Positions 43,620 through 53,299 are shown, counted from the first letter of the stretch. The stretch is DNA of 64,000 nt from CAKZLS01 sp963771545 (GCA_963771545.1 CAVYTX010000005.1:372001-436000); one strand, 5' to 3'. Notes: generated by a model from the sequence alone, not told the origin. Numbers and translations: made by a program.

Positions 43620-44800
43620 AGAGTAACCCCAACGCTCCGGGAAATTTGACCGGCATATGCGGTGAGGGTTGTCCCGGTATGCGCCAAAAAAGCAGCGGCT
43701 TGTTCTAGGGCCAAGGGAAGGTCTCCAAGGGTCTCGGCAACTGAATTCGCTGCTTCTTGGTCATCTTGTTTAGTGCGAGCCAGCAAGTAGCGAATAGACT
43801 CGTCGCGCTCCCAAATGTCGAGAGCCAGCAGCGATGCACAAGGTCCCCAGTCAGGATTGCGAGAAGTGATGATCACGTGACCACTTGGTGAATGCGGCAA
43901 TAGATTTGAGAAGTTTCTCGGGTTTTGGGCGTTATCAAAAATCAACAACCACTCGCCGTTTGCATCTAGCCACCGTCGTACTGCATCAACTACGACCCTC
44001 TGCTCTATTTCGTCCTTCTCGCCAAGGCCGAGGCTTTGAGCCAGCGACGCGAATTCGGACACCAGCGAGCTTCGTTCTTCTGCCGTGATCCACCAAACTG
44101 CTCGATATCTTTTGCTGTTTCGGTGCGCGTATTCCAGGGCAACCTGAGTCTTCCCGACCCCGCCAAGCCCGGGGATACGCTGAGTCAGGACCACCGGCTT
44201 TCCTTCCAAAAGCTGTGCTTTTAGGCGCTGAAGGAGCTTCTCGCGGCCTGTGAACCGGAAATTGCGGTTCGGAACATTCCAAACCGCGGGGATGGCTTGA
44301 GAAGCAACACTCACTCTTCCTGGATTGGCGATCTGTTGGTGGGCCAGTTCAGCTGCGGCGTTGCGGATCGCTTCGGCGACGTCGAGAAATGCTTCGTCGC
44401 GGTTGCTCCATTTCGTAACCGGCTTTCCCAGTTTTGGTACGGCCTGCAAATCGGCGAACGGAGTCGTCTCCCACATGCAGGGCCTCAAGATGACCGGAAT
44501 GACTCTGGCCTCTCCCCTGCTGTGACGTTCCAGGGCAAGGTTCACCTCTATGTCGTAGCAGTAATCGGAGGCAACGAAATCAGGACTGACCAAGAGAAGA
44601 ATAATATCCGCCGTTTTCAGGCGCTCATGGATTTTCTGCTCCCATTTCTCCCCCGCCTTAATCTGCCGATCATGCCAACCCCTAATCAAGCCGGCACGCT
44701 TGAGAGCGTCCATCATTACTCCGAGACGGTCGCGCAGGCGTTCATCCTTGTGCGAGTAAGAGTAGAACAGATCAAGTGGTGCGGTAGCGGCGTCGCTCAC
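43616..44800 (-). CDS. TIR-NB-ARC protein (bacterial NLR-like defence sensor, N-terminal half)
   Basis: A 394-residue protein. The TIR domain covers about 10-145 (LDLFYSYSHKDERLRDRLG; DIILLLVSPDFVASDYCYDIE with Glu85 a candidate NADase residue). An NB-ARC ATPase follows: IPGLGGVGKTQVALEYAHRN with P-loop GLGGVGKT at 211-218, Walker B-like EWLLIFDNAQ, and VIITSRNPDW and LPLALEQAAAFLA, which are NB-ARC landmarks. The frame ends after ISRSVGVTL and the TPR gene starts at once. Such proteins act in anti-phage defence by NAD+ depletion on sensing infection. It lies in an IS-rich accessory region. Confidence 0.82.
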   Translation of the reverse strand: MSDAATAPLDLFYSYSHKDERLRDRLGVMMDALKRAGLIRGWHDRQIKAGEKWEQKIHERLKTADIILLLVSPDFVASDYCYDIEVNLALERHSRGEARVIPVILRPCMWETTPFADLQAVPKLGKPVTKWSNRDEAFLDVAEAIRNAAAELAHQQIANPGRVSVASQAIPAVWNVPNRNFRFTGREKLLQRLKAQLLEGKPVVLTQRIPGLGGVGKTQVALEYAHRNSKRYRAVWWITAEERSSLVSEFASLAQSLGLGEKDEIEQRVVVDAVRRWLDANGEWLLIFDNAQNPRNFSNLLPHSPSGHVIITSRNPDWGPCASLLALDIWERDESIRYLLARTKQDDQEAANSVAETLGDLPLALEQAAAFLAHTGTTLTAYAGQISRSVGVTL

Positions 44801-45281
44801 CGGCAGATTCCCCCGTTACTCTTTTGATTTTACTCCACCGGTCGGGTGGCGTCGATCACTTTGCCATCGTCAACTTTGGAACGAAGGTGTCAGTATCGGC
44901 TAAAACTGGAGCGTTTGGCCAAAGGGCTTGCCTCGCATCCGATTGGCCAGGGATCAGTGCACGATCAGATGCAATGGGGTCACATGTGTGGACGGCCTCT
45001 GCGTTGCAAGGAAAATGTGACCTGAATGCCATCTCGGTCGGGTGCGGTCATGTGTCCGGCCTGTTGACGCGGCACTTGGCCGCTGGCCCTGATGATATTC
45101 GCGGATCGGGTCTCAATCAGAGTAACGTGGTCTGTCCACATGACCCCTTGCGAGGTGTCCCGATCCCCGGCTCGACCGGTCGGCATCAAGTCATTTTCAC
45201 CCTTGCAGTCTCTACTTGATCTCTCCGGGTTGCTCTTAATCCGTCATCCGCCTTGCGTCAGGCCGCCGCGCTGGGAGCGCG
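44801..45281. other. Gene-free stretch between the TIR-NB-ARC gene and the IS110 element
   Basis: No gene is convincing here. GGGGTCACATGTGTGGAC (44976-44993) has an imperfect inverted partner GTCCACATGACCCC (45134-45147) and a shorter direct echo GGTCATGTGTCCGGC (45046-45060). The part nearest the IS110 gene is a candidate for the non-coding end of that element. Confidence 0.4.
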
Positions 45282-46283
45282 CTAGGTTTCGCCCTTGGCC
45301 AGCAAGGCCCAGGCAATCCGCGCCGTCTTGTTGGCCATGGCGACGGTGACCAGCCGCGGCGGCCGGCGCTCGAGCAGAGCGTTGACCCAGTCCGCTCCCG
45401 GCGCGCTGTTGGCGCGGGCGGAACGCAACACGCTGGTCGCGCCGAGCACCAGAAGTCTCCGGATGTAGCGGTTTCCCTGCTTCGATATGCGGCCGAGCCG
45501 CTCCTTGCCTCCGCTGGAGTTCTGCCGGGGAACCAGCCCCAGCCAAGCGGCGAACTCGCGCCCGGACCGGAAGAACGAGGGATCGGGCACGCTCGCCGCG
45601 ATCGCCGACGCCGTGCGAAACCCGACGCCGGGAATCGCCTCCAGGCGCCGGCTGGCCTCGTTGCCCTTGTGCCAGGTCATGATCTCGGCGTCGGCGGCGG
45701 CGATCGCCTGCTCGGCCGCGCGCAGTTGCGCCACCAGCGGCTTCAACGCCGCCTTCGCCAGGGCGGGAACGCTTTCGTCCTCGCCATCCTCGATCACCGC
45801 GATGAGATCGTCGACCTTGTCTCGGCCCTGGGGGACGATCATCCCGAGCTCGGCCATGTGCGCCCTGAGCGCGTTGACCAGCATGGTCCGCTGGCGGATT
45901 AGCAGCTCGCGGGCCTTGTGCAGCATCAACGCCGACTGCTGGTCCTCGGTCTTAATCGGCACGAAACGCATGTTCGGCCGCCCCACCGCCTCGCAGATGG
46001 CCTCGGCATCGACGGCGTCGTTCTTGCCCCGCCGCACGTAGGCCTTCACATACGACGGCGGCATGATCCGCGCGTCGTGGCCGAGCGCCGTCAGTTCCCG
46101 CGCCCAGAAATGCGCCGTGCCACAGGCCTCCAGGCCGATCAGGCGCGGTTCCAGCCCGGCGAAGAATTCGCGAACCTTGGCGCGACGCAAACGGCGGCGG
46201 ACCACCACCTTTCCCTTGGCGTCGATGCCATGCACTTGAAAGACGTTCTTGGCCAAATCCAGGCCTATCGTGGTAATCTTCAT
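45282..46283 (-). CDS. IS110-family transposase (IS1111-like)
   Basis: A 333-residue DEDD-type recombinase. TTIGLDLAKNVFQVHGID starts the RuvC-like domain with the first aspartate. GLEACGTAHFWAREL and KNDAVDAEAICEAV follow in this fold. The C-terminal transposase_20 domain has AIPGVGFRTASAIAASV and FAAWLGLVPRQNSSGG. It appears intact. IS110-type elements encode a bridge RNA in a flanking non-coding end, which guides target choice; candidate flanks are 45040-45281 and 46284-46440. Confidence 0.9.
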   Translation of the reverse strand: MKITTIGLDLAKNVFQVHGIDAKGKVVVRRRLRRAKVREFFAGLEPRLIGLEACGTAHFWARELTALGHDARIMPPSYVKAYVRRGKNDAVDAEAICEAVGRPNMRFVPIKTEDQQSALMLHKARELLIRQRTMLVNALRAHMAELGMIVPQGRDKVDDLIAVIEDGEDESVPALAKAALKPLVAQLRAAEQAIAAADAEIMTWHKGNEASRRLEAIPGVGFRTASAIAASVPDPSFFRSGREFAAWLGLVPRQNSSGGKERLGRISKQGNRYIRRLLVLGATSVLRSARANSAPGADWVNALLERRPPRLVTVAMANKTARIAWALLAKGET

Positions 46284-46516
46284 GTCGGACGGCTCCTCTC
46301 GGTTGTGACGGGCAATACCACCACCATAGGGCTCTTCGATGCCGGGGAGCAGGGGCCGTCCACACCATCAGATTCGGTTAATCGCGAAACTTTGGACTCT
46401 TCGCGGTCGTTTCTAAGCGATTTCGGCGAGTGATCTGCGCGGACCACTGAAAAATCTAGGACAAAGTCTTGAGGTTAGACTGGATTGCACTTGAGAAGCG
46501 CGGTCGGCATGCCTCA

Positions 46517-46554
46517 ATACCAACGATCCTCAATAGCAACCCATTGTGACAGCC
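46517..46554. repeat. Diverged end of the 26770-27033 repeat family
   Basis: Aligned base by base with 26770-26807, 30 of 38 positions agree, including ATACCAACG at the start and TTGTGAC near the end. Only one end is present, so the rest of the element has been lost or replaced by the neighbouring IS sequences. Confidence 0.5.
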
Positions 46555-46765
46555 TTGACCATGGGGTATATTGGGTTTATATGCCTATATATCCGCTCTT
46601 TGATTTCGAGGCCGCCATGACTCCGTTGAAGGTCCGGCAGGAGTGGTTTTGCGGTGGTTCGTCGAATTGGCCAACGCCGTCGGGGAGGCTTCGATCCCCG
46701 TGCGATTTGTTGACTTTTGTTTCGGCAAAAAGGCATTCACTATCAATGCATTATGCGGCACTCGT

Positions 46766-46857
46766 GTATACTTTTGTATACCAGGTCGAAAAGGCCCTTT
46801 TAGGAAAATCAAGGGCTTAGCGTGCAAACATGTCTACTTTTGTATACTTTTGCATAC
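46766..46857. repeat. GTATACTTTT iteron-like repeats
   Basis: GTATACTTTTGTATAC at 46766-46781 and TTTTGTATACTTTT inside 46834-46857 place GTATAC-type half sites 10 bases apart. They lie just upstream of the IS4-type transposase gene and could be protein binding sites. Confidence 0.4.
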
Positions 46858-46923
46858 CTCTCACCACGCTACACGACAGTCTAGCTGAGAGGCCGAGAAT
46901 GTGCTGTTCTGGACAATTCTGTC

Positions 46924-47854
46924 TTGCGAACGGAGCCGTTCATGAACCGACATCTTCTCGACGCTCTCATGGGTACGCTATCGCGCCATCTTGATCTCGG
47001 CAAGTCGCGTGTGGAAACGTTGGCGTTGCTGATTTTGGGTATGGTCAACGGCCGCACGGTCAATCTGAGTCACATTGCCAGCCAGCTTTCCGGGACCGCT
47101 TCGATCCCATCGGCGTATCGCCGCCTGCAGCGATTTTTCCAGTATGTGCGCCTCGACGGGAACTGGTCGGCGCCGCTCATTGTCAAGTGGCTGGGGATCA
47201 AGCCGCCTTGGGTCCTGTGCCTGGATCGGACCAACTGGAAGATCGGCCGCCGTGACGTCAACATCCTGACGCTGGCGATCACCACGCGGCGGGTGCGCAT
47301 CCCGCTGATGTGGACGCTGCTGCCCAGCGGCGGATGCAGCACCCAGGATGACCGCATCGACTTGATGCGTCGCTATCCTCGCCGACCGCGAGTTCATCGG
47401 CGTCAGGTGGATGGAATTCCTGTTGAAAAACAAAATCATCTTCGCCATCCGGCTGAAGGAGGACACCGTCATCTATCTCGAGGACGGTCACACCTATCAA
47501 TTCAAAAGCCTCTTGCGCACGCGCCGGAAAGCCAAGCAGATCCTGGCGCGGCCGGGACGTCTCGCCGCCATGACCGACTGCCCGGGACTGCCTCTCACGT
47601 TCGCGGCCAAGCGCCTCGCCGACGATGAGTTCCTGATCGTCGCCACCAACGGACCCACCGACAAGGCTCTCCACATCTACAGGAAACGGTGGCAGATCGA
47701 ATGCTTGTTTGGCGACAGCAAAACCCGTGGTCTCAACATGGAAGACACACGCATCACCGACCCGGCCAAACTCAACACCCTCCTCATTATCATCTCTCTC
47801 GCCATGGCCTGGGCGCAGCGCGCAGCTGGAGGGCTGGTTTTGTCCGGCCCGTGA
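46924..47854 (+). pseudogene. IS4-family transposase, frameshifted and internally deleted
   Basis: The first part reads MNRHLLDALMGTLSRHLDLG and VLCLDRTNWKIGRRDVNILTLAI, the first aspartate region of IS4 enzymes, ending at IDLMRR near 47370. A second frame carries LADREFIGVRWMEFL and the YREK signature YRKRWQIECLFGDSKTRGL. The expected bridge between the two is missing, so several codons are deleted and the frame is shifted. The copy is inactive. No inverted repeats or target duplications were located. Confidence 0.8.
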
Positions 47855-48071
47855 CCGAACAGGCCGGCTGGTCTGAGTGACGTTTTAATAACGCGGAACG
47901 GAGACACCAGATGGGGGACTCGGACACATCAAAACGGTTCAAGCGGCCGTTGTCCGTTCGGCGCCCCCATCATCAACGCAATTCAACGCACGTTCGCACC
48001 GCCTCGCAGGGGCACCGGGCGGACGGATGACATGCGCGCATTCAGTGCCATGAAGGACGGGGAGACAGTCA

Positions 48072-50465
48072 ATGGCCGAGATCTTTGGAACTCCCAATGA
48101 TGACATCATCATCGCGGGATTTGCATCCGATGACGTCAGCGGCCCGCCGACGTCGAACGACGATACGATTTTCGGGGATGCCGGCAACGATTCCATTGAA
48201 GGGAGGGGCGGTGACGACAGCATACTCGGGGAGGAGGGCGACGACACCCTAACCGGCGACGGCCGTAGCAGTTTATCCTTCAACGTTGGCACTGGCGGGG
48301 ATGGAGTTGGCGACGAAGAAGAGAGCACTCCCGGCCGGGACGGCTTCAGCAACCTGGAAATTTCAGATAACAGCGATAGCCTGTATGGCGGTAATGGCAA
48401 CGACACAATATGTGGTGACGTCAGGCAAGAAGGGGGAGGTGACTTTATCCTGAGCGTGACGGTCGGCATTGGGGGCGGCCTTCATGAAGGCAGTTTTTAC
48501 GCCCGTGGAGGTGACGGCGGCTCTAACAACTCAGCCAATGTCTTCAACGATACGATCGCTGCCGGTGCCGGGAAGAACACGGTTGCTGGAGACGTCTTAG
48601 TTCTTGAGGGAGGCACTGTCGCATTGAGCGCGGCTGCCGGCTTCGGCGGAGACCTGGCCCCTGGTACAGCCGGAAGCTATGGGGGTCGTGGTGGCGATAA
48701 CAACCACGCTGCATCCTTTAATGACGAGATCGATGCTGGCGCCGATGAAGATACCATCGTCGGTGACGTTTTGGCTCTCGCGGGCGGGAGGGTCGCGCTA
48801 AGCGCTGTGGCCGCTTCAGGTGGCGAATTTTTATTCTATCCATCCAGCGATGAACGAGGAGGCAAACGCCCCGGCGAGGGCGGCGATACTAACAATGTTT
48901 CGGTGTTTAATGATACGATCAATGCCGGCGCCGGTAAAAACACGATTGCCGGGGATGTGCACCTTAGGAGCGGCCAAGACGACTCCATCGCGTTAAGCAT
49001 CGCGGCCGGACCGGATTCTGATTTTCTCAGAGCGTCCGGTGGCACTGACAACGTCGTGACGGCGTTCAATGACCGCATTGTGGCTGGGGAGGATGACGAC
49101 TTCATCGTCGGCGATGTCTGGCGGGACGATAATGCGGTCTCTCTCGAGATCAGCGTCGAGGGGACGAATGGGAATACCATCAGCGCCTTCCAGGACACCA
49201 TCTCGAGCGGCGCCGGCGCCGACACGATCTACGGCGACTTGTTTGACGGGTCCGGGGCCTTTTCGCCCGACGATCTCACGATCGACGGCGACTTCGATGG
49301 TCGGGACGCGCTGTTCGCCGATAGTATCGACGGAGGAAATGGCGATGATGTTATCTGCGGCGGGCTTGGCGACGATACGCTGATCGGCGGCACGGGTCAG
49401 GACACCTTCGATGGGGGAGATGGCTCCGACACGGTGGACTACAGCTATAGTTGGCAAGACCGACTGCGGGTCGATCTGTCGCAAGACCGGGCTTGGTTCG
49501 TCGACGATCCGACCAGCCCGGTTGGTCCCGGCAACGAGGCCAGCACCACCGAGGAACTGACCTCCATCGAGAATGTCATCGGCACGCGCGGCGACAATGT
49601 CCTGATCGGGGATGCCAACGACAATGTTCTCAGCGGCCACCTCGGTCAGGACACCTTCGATGGGGGAGATGGCTCGGACACCGTCGACTACAGCTATAGT
49701 TCGCAAGACCGACTACGGGTCGATCTTTCGCAAGACCGGGCCTGGTTCGTCGACGATCCAACCAGTCCGGTTGGTCCCGGCAACGAGGCCAGCACCACTG
49801 AATTGTTGACCTCCATCGAGAATGTCATCGGCACGCGCGGCGACAATGTCCTCATCGGCGATGCCAACAACAATGTTCTCAGCGGCCACCTCGGTCAGGA
49901 CACCTTCGATGGGGGAGATGGCTCGGACACCGTCGACTACAGCTATAGTTCGCAAGACCGACTACGGGCCGATCTTTCGCAAGGGTTCGCTTGGTTCGTC
50001 GACGATCCGACCAGCCCGGTTGGTCCCGGCAACGAGGCCAGCACCACCGAGGAACTGACGTCCATCGAGAATATCATCGGCACGCGCGGCGATAACGTGC
50101 TGATCGGCGACGCGGGCGAGAATAGGCTCGACGGCGGCCGAGGAAACGACACCCTTACCGGTGGAGACGATGACGATGTCTTCGTGTTTGGTGACGGCTA
50201 TGACCAGGACACCATCACCGACTTCGACGACGGCCCCGGTTCGGATGCGATCGACGCTCGGGAAACGGGCTTCGACACGGTGGCGGATTTCATCGCGCTC
50301 GCCGTCTCTGGTGGAGATCCCGACCGGGTCGACGCCGGCGACGAAGCGCTGGGGATCGAGGTGAGCGAGGTCAGCGGAGACTTGGTGATGGATTTCGGTG
50401 GTGGCGACGTCCTGACTGTCATTGACGAGACGTTCCTCATCGAGAATGAGTTTGTTCTCGTTTGA
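48072..50465 (+). CDS. RTX-type calcium-binding repeat protein, probably secreted by type I secretion
   Basis: A 797-residue protein with no signal peptide. Runs of glycine-aspartate nonapeptides (GDDTLTGDG, GNGDDVICGGLGDDTLIGG) bind calcium. The central 48500-49200 region is a set of degenerate repeats with FNDTI and AGAGKNTIAGDV. Residues 442-690 are three nearly identical 83-residue units. The end, DDDVFVFGDGYDQDTITDFDDG then AVSGGDPDRVDAGDEALGIEVS and a hydrophobic acidic tail VDETFLIENEFVLV-like, resembles C-terminal type I secretion signals. GGGGAG precedes the ATG. Role: extracellular adhesin, lytic or surface protein; unknown. No type I secretion genes are nearby. Confidence 0.8.
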   Translation: MAEIFGTPNDDIIIAGFASDDVSGPPTSNDDTIFGDAGNDSIEGRGGDDSILGEEGDDTLTGDGRSSLSFNVGTGGDGVGDEEESTPGRDGFSNLEISDNSDSLYGGNGNDTICGDVRQEGGGDFILSVTVGIGGGLHEGSFYARGGDGGSNNSANVFNDTIAAGAGKNTVAGDVLVLEGGTVALSAAAGFGGDLAPGTAGSYGGRGGDNNHAASFNDEIDAGADEDTIVGDVLALAGGRVALSAVAASGGEFLFYPSSDERGGKRPGEGGDTNNVSVFNDTINAGAGKNTIAGDVHLRSGQDDSIALSIAAGPDSDFLRASGGTDNVVTAFNDRIVAGEDDDFIVGDVWRDDNAVSLEISVEGTNGNTISAFQDTISSGAGADTIYGDLFDGSGAFSPDDLTIDGDFDGRDALFADSIDGGNGDDVICGGLGDDTLIGGTGQDTFDGGDGSDTVDYSYSWQDRLRVDLSQDRAWFVDDPTSPVGPGNEASTTEELTSIENVIGTRGDNVLIGDANDNVLSGHLGQDTFDGGDGSDTVDYSYSSQDRLRVDLSQDRAWFVDDPTSPVGPGNEASTTELLTSIENVIGTRGDNVLIGDANNNVLSGHLGQDTFDGGDGSDTVDYSYSSQDRLRADLSQGFAWFVDDPTSPVGPGNEASTTEELTSIENIIGTRGDNVLIGDAGENRLDGGRGNDTLTGGDDDDVFVFGDGYDQDTITDFDDGPGSDAIDARETGFDTVADFIALAVSGGDPDRVDAGDEALGIEVSEVSGDLVMDFGGGDVLTVIDETFLIENEFVLV
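49395..50141 (+). repeat. Three tandem 249-base repeats inside the RTX gene
   Basis: GGTCAGGACACCTTCGATGG begins at 49395, 49644 and 49893, a period of 249 bases or exactly 83 codons. The copies are almost identical, so copy number may vary by recombination. Confidence 0.85.
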
Positions 50466-50490
50466 GTGGCGAGTGAACGCCCATTCTGTG

Positions 50491-50515
50491 CGGGGCTTCG
50501 GCCCCTCCTTTTCTT
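50491..50515 (+). terminator. Terminator after the RTX gene
   Basis: GGGGC (50492-50496), a TTCG tetraloop and GCCCC (50501-50505) are followed by TCCTTTTCTT. It lies 27 bases after the stop codon and just upstream of the group II intron. Confidence 0.7.
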
Positions 50516-50597
50516 GTCGAGGCCGATGCGGGACGTGGAGGAAACGCAGCACTTATTCCACCTCGCCTTTTGCCACTGAAAAAAGCCTGCAACGGGT

Positions 50598-52345
50598 GTG
50601 CGCCGTGGTAAGGCGGCGCTTTTCCAGTGGGTGCAAGTCCCACCCGGCCACCGCTCCAGCCGGAAGCAACCGGAGCAGTCATGGAGGTGACGAAATGGCT
50701 GAAGCCTTCGGATAGCGTGTCACGAATAGGTGACAGCGCGAATGTGCAGGCCGCAACGCGAGTGAATGCCGAGCAAGCCTCGAAAAGGACGATGTGCAGG
50801 CCGGAGAGGTTCGTAGTACCGCGGAGGCCGGGTAACGCCGGCGGAGGGAAGGGACCTCAGTTCAAGACGGACGCAAGACGCGGTGAGGGACCAGGAGATT
50901 GGGCAACCTATCAACTCCGAAGAGTGTTCAGAAACTGCAGATGGCGTTGCACGCGAAAGCGAAGGCAGAAGCCGGCTATCGCTTCTACGCCGTGTACGAC
51001 AAGATCAGCCGTGAGGACATCCTGGCCCAGGCCTATGCCCAGTGCCGCTCCAACAAGGGCGCTCCGGGTGTGGACGGTCGGGCGTTCACGGACATCGAGG
51101 CGTATGGGGTGCAGCGGTGGCTTGGCGAACTGGCGCTTGCGCTCAGGCAGGAGACTTACCGAACGGAATCTATCAGAAGAGTGTTCATACCCAAGGCCAA
51201 GGGCAAACTCCGGCCGTTGGGCATCTCGACCCTGCGGGATCGGGTCTGCATGACAGCAGCGATGCTGGTGCTGGAGCCGATTTTCGAGGCCGACCTTCCA
51301 CCAGAACAGTACGCTTACCGCCCCGGGCGAAATGCCCAACAGGCGGTGGTCGCGGTGGAAGAGCTGTTGTTCCGGGGCCACCCGGACGTCGTTGACGCCG
51401 ACCTTGCGGACTACTTCGGGAGCATCCCCCATGCCGAGCTGTTGCAGTCGGTCGCGCGCCGGATCGTGGATCGGCGCGTGCTGCATCTGATCAAGATGTG
51501 GATGGAATGCCCGGTTGAAGAAACCGACGATCAAGGAAGGAGGACACGCACGACCCAGGCCCGGGACAAACAGCGCGGCATCCCGCAGGGCTCACCCCTC
51601 TCACCGTTGCTGGCAAACTTGTATATGCGTCGGCTGATGTTGGGATGGAAGAAGCTCGGGCTGGAGCGAAGGCTTGGCACGCGCATCGTGAGCTATGCCG
51701 ACGATCTGGTGATCTTGTGTAGGAAGGGTAACGCCGAAGAGGCCTTGCAGCGACTGCGCGAGATCACGAGCAAGCTGAAGCTTACGGTCAACGAAGACAA
51801 GACACGAATTTGCAAGGTGCCGGACGGGGAGTTCGACTTCCTGGGGTATACGTTCGGACGGATGTATTCGGCGAGAACCGGCCAGGCACGCCTGGGATAC
51901 CGGCCATCGAAGAACAGCATCAAGCGCATGGTTGAGAAGATCCATGTGCTGACCGTCCGAGCGGGAACTTGGCAGGATACCACAGAGCTGGTGGGCAAGC
52001 TGAACCGCTCGCTGCGCGGATGGGCGAACTATTTTCAAGTAGGGACCGTCAACAAAGCGTATCGGGCGCTCGACAACTACACAGCTGTGCGGTTGCGCCG
52101 GTGGTTGCGCGCCAAGCACAAGGTCAGGCGACGCAAGGGCGGGACATATCCACTCTCGCACCTTTACGGGCACTTCGGGCTCGTACGCCTAACCCGGCTT
52201 GGGCACGACGTGCCGTGGGTGAAGGCGTGAGGTCTTGTCCGAGAGCCGGATGCGGGAAATCTGCACGTCCGGTTCGATGAGAGGGGTGTGGAAACGGAGC
52301 AGTTGGCTCGGCTATTGAGGCACCGCCAGACGAAAGGGGCGGAAA
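50598..52345 (+). mobile_element. Group II intron
   Basis: The 5' end reads GTGCGCC at 50598, the usual group II start. GTGGGTGCAAGTCCCACC (about 50631-50648) is a domain I element typical of these introns, and domain V is visible as GAGCCGGATGCGGG, a bulge, and CACGTCCGGTTC (52241-52276). The intron-encoded protein sits between, in domain IV. The 3' end is estimated, not defined. The insertion lies shortly after the RTX terminator, a location preferred by some intron classes. Confidence 0.8.
50899..52230 (+). CDS. ltrA: Group II intron reverse transcriptase/maturase
   Basis: A 443-residue protein. The reverse transcriptase blocks are in order: NKGAPGVDGRAF, RRVFIPKAKGKLRPLGISTLRDR, PEQYAYRPGRNAQQAV, DLADYFGSIPH, GIPQGSPLSPLLANLYM, and the catalytic SYADDLVILC with YADD. 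The C-terminal maturase part contains the LNRSLRGWANYF motif. It would splice the intron and copy it to new sites. Frame and length look intact. The true start may be the ATG at 50941, which leaves the domains unchanged. Confidence 0.92.
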   Translation: MGNLSTPKSVQKLQMALHAKAKAEAGYRFYAVYDKISREDILAQAYAQCRSNKGAPGVDGRAFTDIEAYGVQRWLGELALALRQETYRTESIRRVFIPKAKGKLRPLGISTLRDRVCMTAAMLVLEPIFEADLPPEQYAYRPGRNAQQAVVAVEELLFRGHPDVVDADLADYFGSIPHAELLQSVARRIVDRRVLHLIKMWMECPVEETDDQGRRTRTTQARDKQRGIPQGSPLSPLLANLYMRRLMLGWKKLGLERRLGTRIVSYADDLVILCRKGNAEEALQRLREITSKLKLTVNEDKTRICKVPDGEFDFLGYTFGRMYSARTGQARLGYRPSKNSIKRMVEKIHVLTVRAGTWQDTTELVGKLNRSLRGWANYFQVGTVNKAYRALDNYTAVRLRRWLRAKHKVRRRKGGTYPLSHLYGHFGLVRLTRLGHDVPWVKA

Positions 52346-52450
52346 CAGATAGGTCGATCCTAACACCACCGCGCCACATCCCGACTCTACCAGCGAACGA
52401 ACTCGCTCGCTGGCGAAGAGCCGAAATTGCCCAACTATTCTCCCGCCCAA

Positions 52451-53299
52451 TTAGCGCCATCGAATGGGCACGAGATCAGTGCAGACAGCACTTCTTGAAC
52501 TTCCTCCCGCTGCCGCAGGGACACGGGTCGTTCCGGCCGACCTTTTCGGCGCGCAGAGCGGGAGGTTTAGATACTCGTCTTCGGCGCAACTATCCGCCGC
52601 CGCTGGCCGGTGGAAAGCGCTGAGACGCGGCCGCGGGGACGAACGCTGGGCCCGAATGCCCATCTCGATCTCCGCGTCCTCGACATCCCCGAGAACGGTC
52701 AGGTCGACCCGCTTCTTTGAGTAGACACTCCGGATAAGGGCGATGGCCTGCGTCGCCCGGAGCTCGACGAGGCTCAGAACGAGAAACCCGTTCAGGGTCG
52801 ACCCATTCGTTTTGAACCTCTCCAGCTGTCGCATCAGAACGCTGATGCACACGTCGCGGTGAGCTGGATGGTCTCGCGCGATGCGCTCCAGGCAGGCGGG
52901 TACGGAAATGCGACAGACCTCGTCGATGCTGTCGTCGCCGAGAAACGCCGCGAGCGCCGGAATGGCTGGCGGGCCGATCATGGAGAAGACGATCGGCAAC
53001 TCGTTGGGTATCCAGTCGTCGTCGGGAAGCTCGGCGAACAGCTGCACCAACGCTTCCGCTGCTGGCTCGGCGCGCAACTGCCCCAGCGCTCGCCAGGCAT
53101 GCAGGGGCGCCCACACGTTTAGGCCGTCTGGATCCGAGCGGTGGAGAGCCTCGTCCGTCGCCATGCGTATCAAGTCGGGAACGTGCTCGGCAGAGAGACC
53201 GAGTTCCCGATAGTCGGGCCACGGATCATCGCAACGCCGCCATTCAATCCCGCCGAAGGTCAACAGCGCGGCAACGGGCTCGGTGTAGTTTTCAGGCAT
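52451..53299 (-). CDS. HEAT-repeat-like protein of unknown function
   Basis: A protein of about 282 residues starting MPENYTEPVAALLTFGGIEW. Residues about 20-190 are helical repeats of HEAT type (WAPLHAWRALGQLRAEPAAEALVQLFAELPDDDWIPNELP; IGPPAIPALAAFLGDD), close to DUF1186-type proteins. The last 60 residues are low in order and may come from a changed reading frame or a linker. No catalytic motif. It could be a scaffold. It is convergent with the group II intron. Confidence 0.55.
   Translation of the reverse strand: MPENYTEPVAALLTFGGIEWRRCDDPWPDYRELGLSAEHVPDLIRMATDEALHRSDPDGLNVWAPLHAWRALGQLRAEPAAEALVQLFAELPDDDWIPNELPIVFSMIGPPAIPALAAFLGDDSIDEVCRISVPACLERIARDHPAHRDVCISVLMRQLERFKTNGSTLNGFLVLSLVELRATQAIALIRSVYSKKRVDLTVLGDVEDAEIEMGIRAQRSSPRPRLSAFHRPAAADSCAEDEYLNLPLCAPKRSAGTTRVPAAAGGSSRSAVCTDLVPIRWR

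Larger units (their letters stand above)
46284..46923. other. Gene-free stretch between the IS110 and IS4 transposases, with two repeat types
   Basis: 46517-46554 resembles one end of the MITE at 26770-27033 (30 of 38 bases). At 46766-46781 GTATACTTTTGTATAC occurs, and at 46834-46857 a second array repeats TTTTGTATACTTTT, giving 10-base GTATACTTTT units. The 46284-46440 part is the upstream flank of the IS110 transposase gene. No intact gene was found. Confidence 0.5.
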
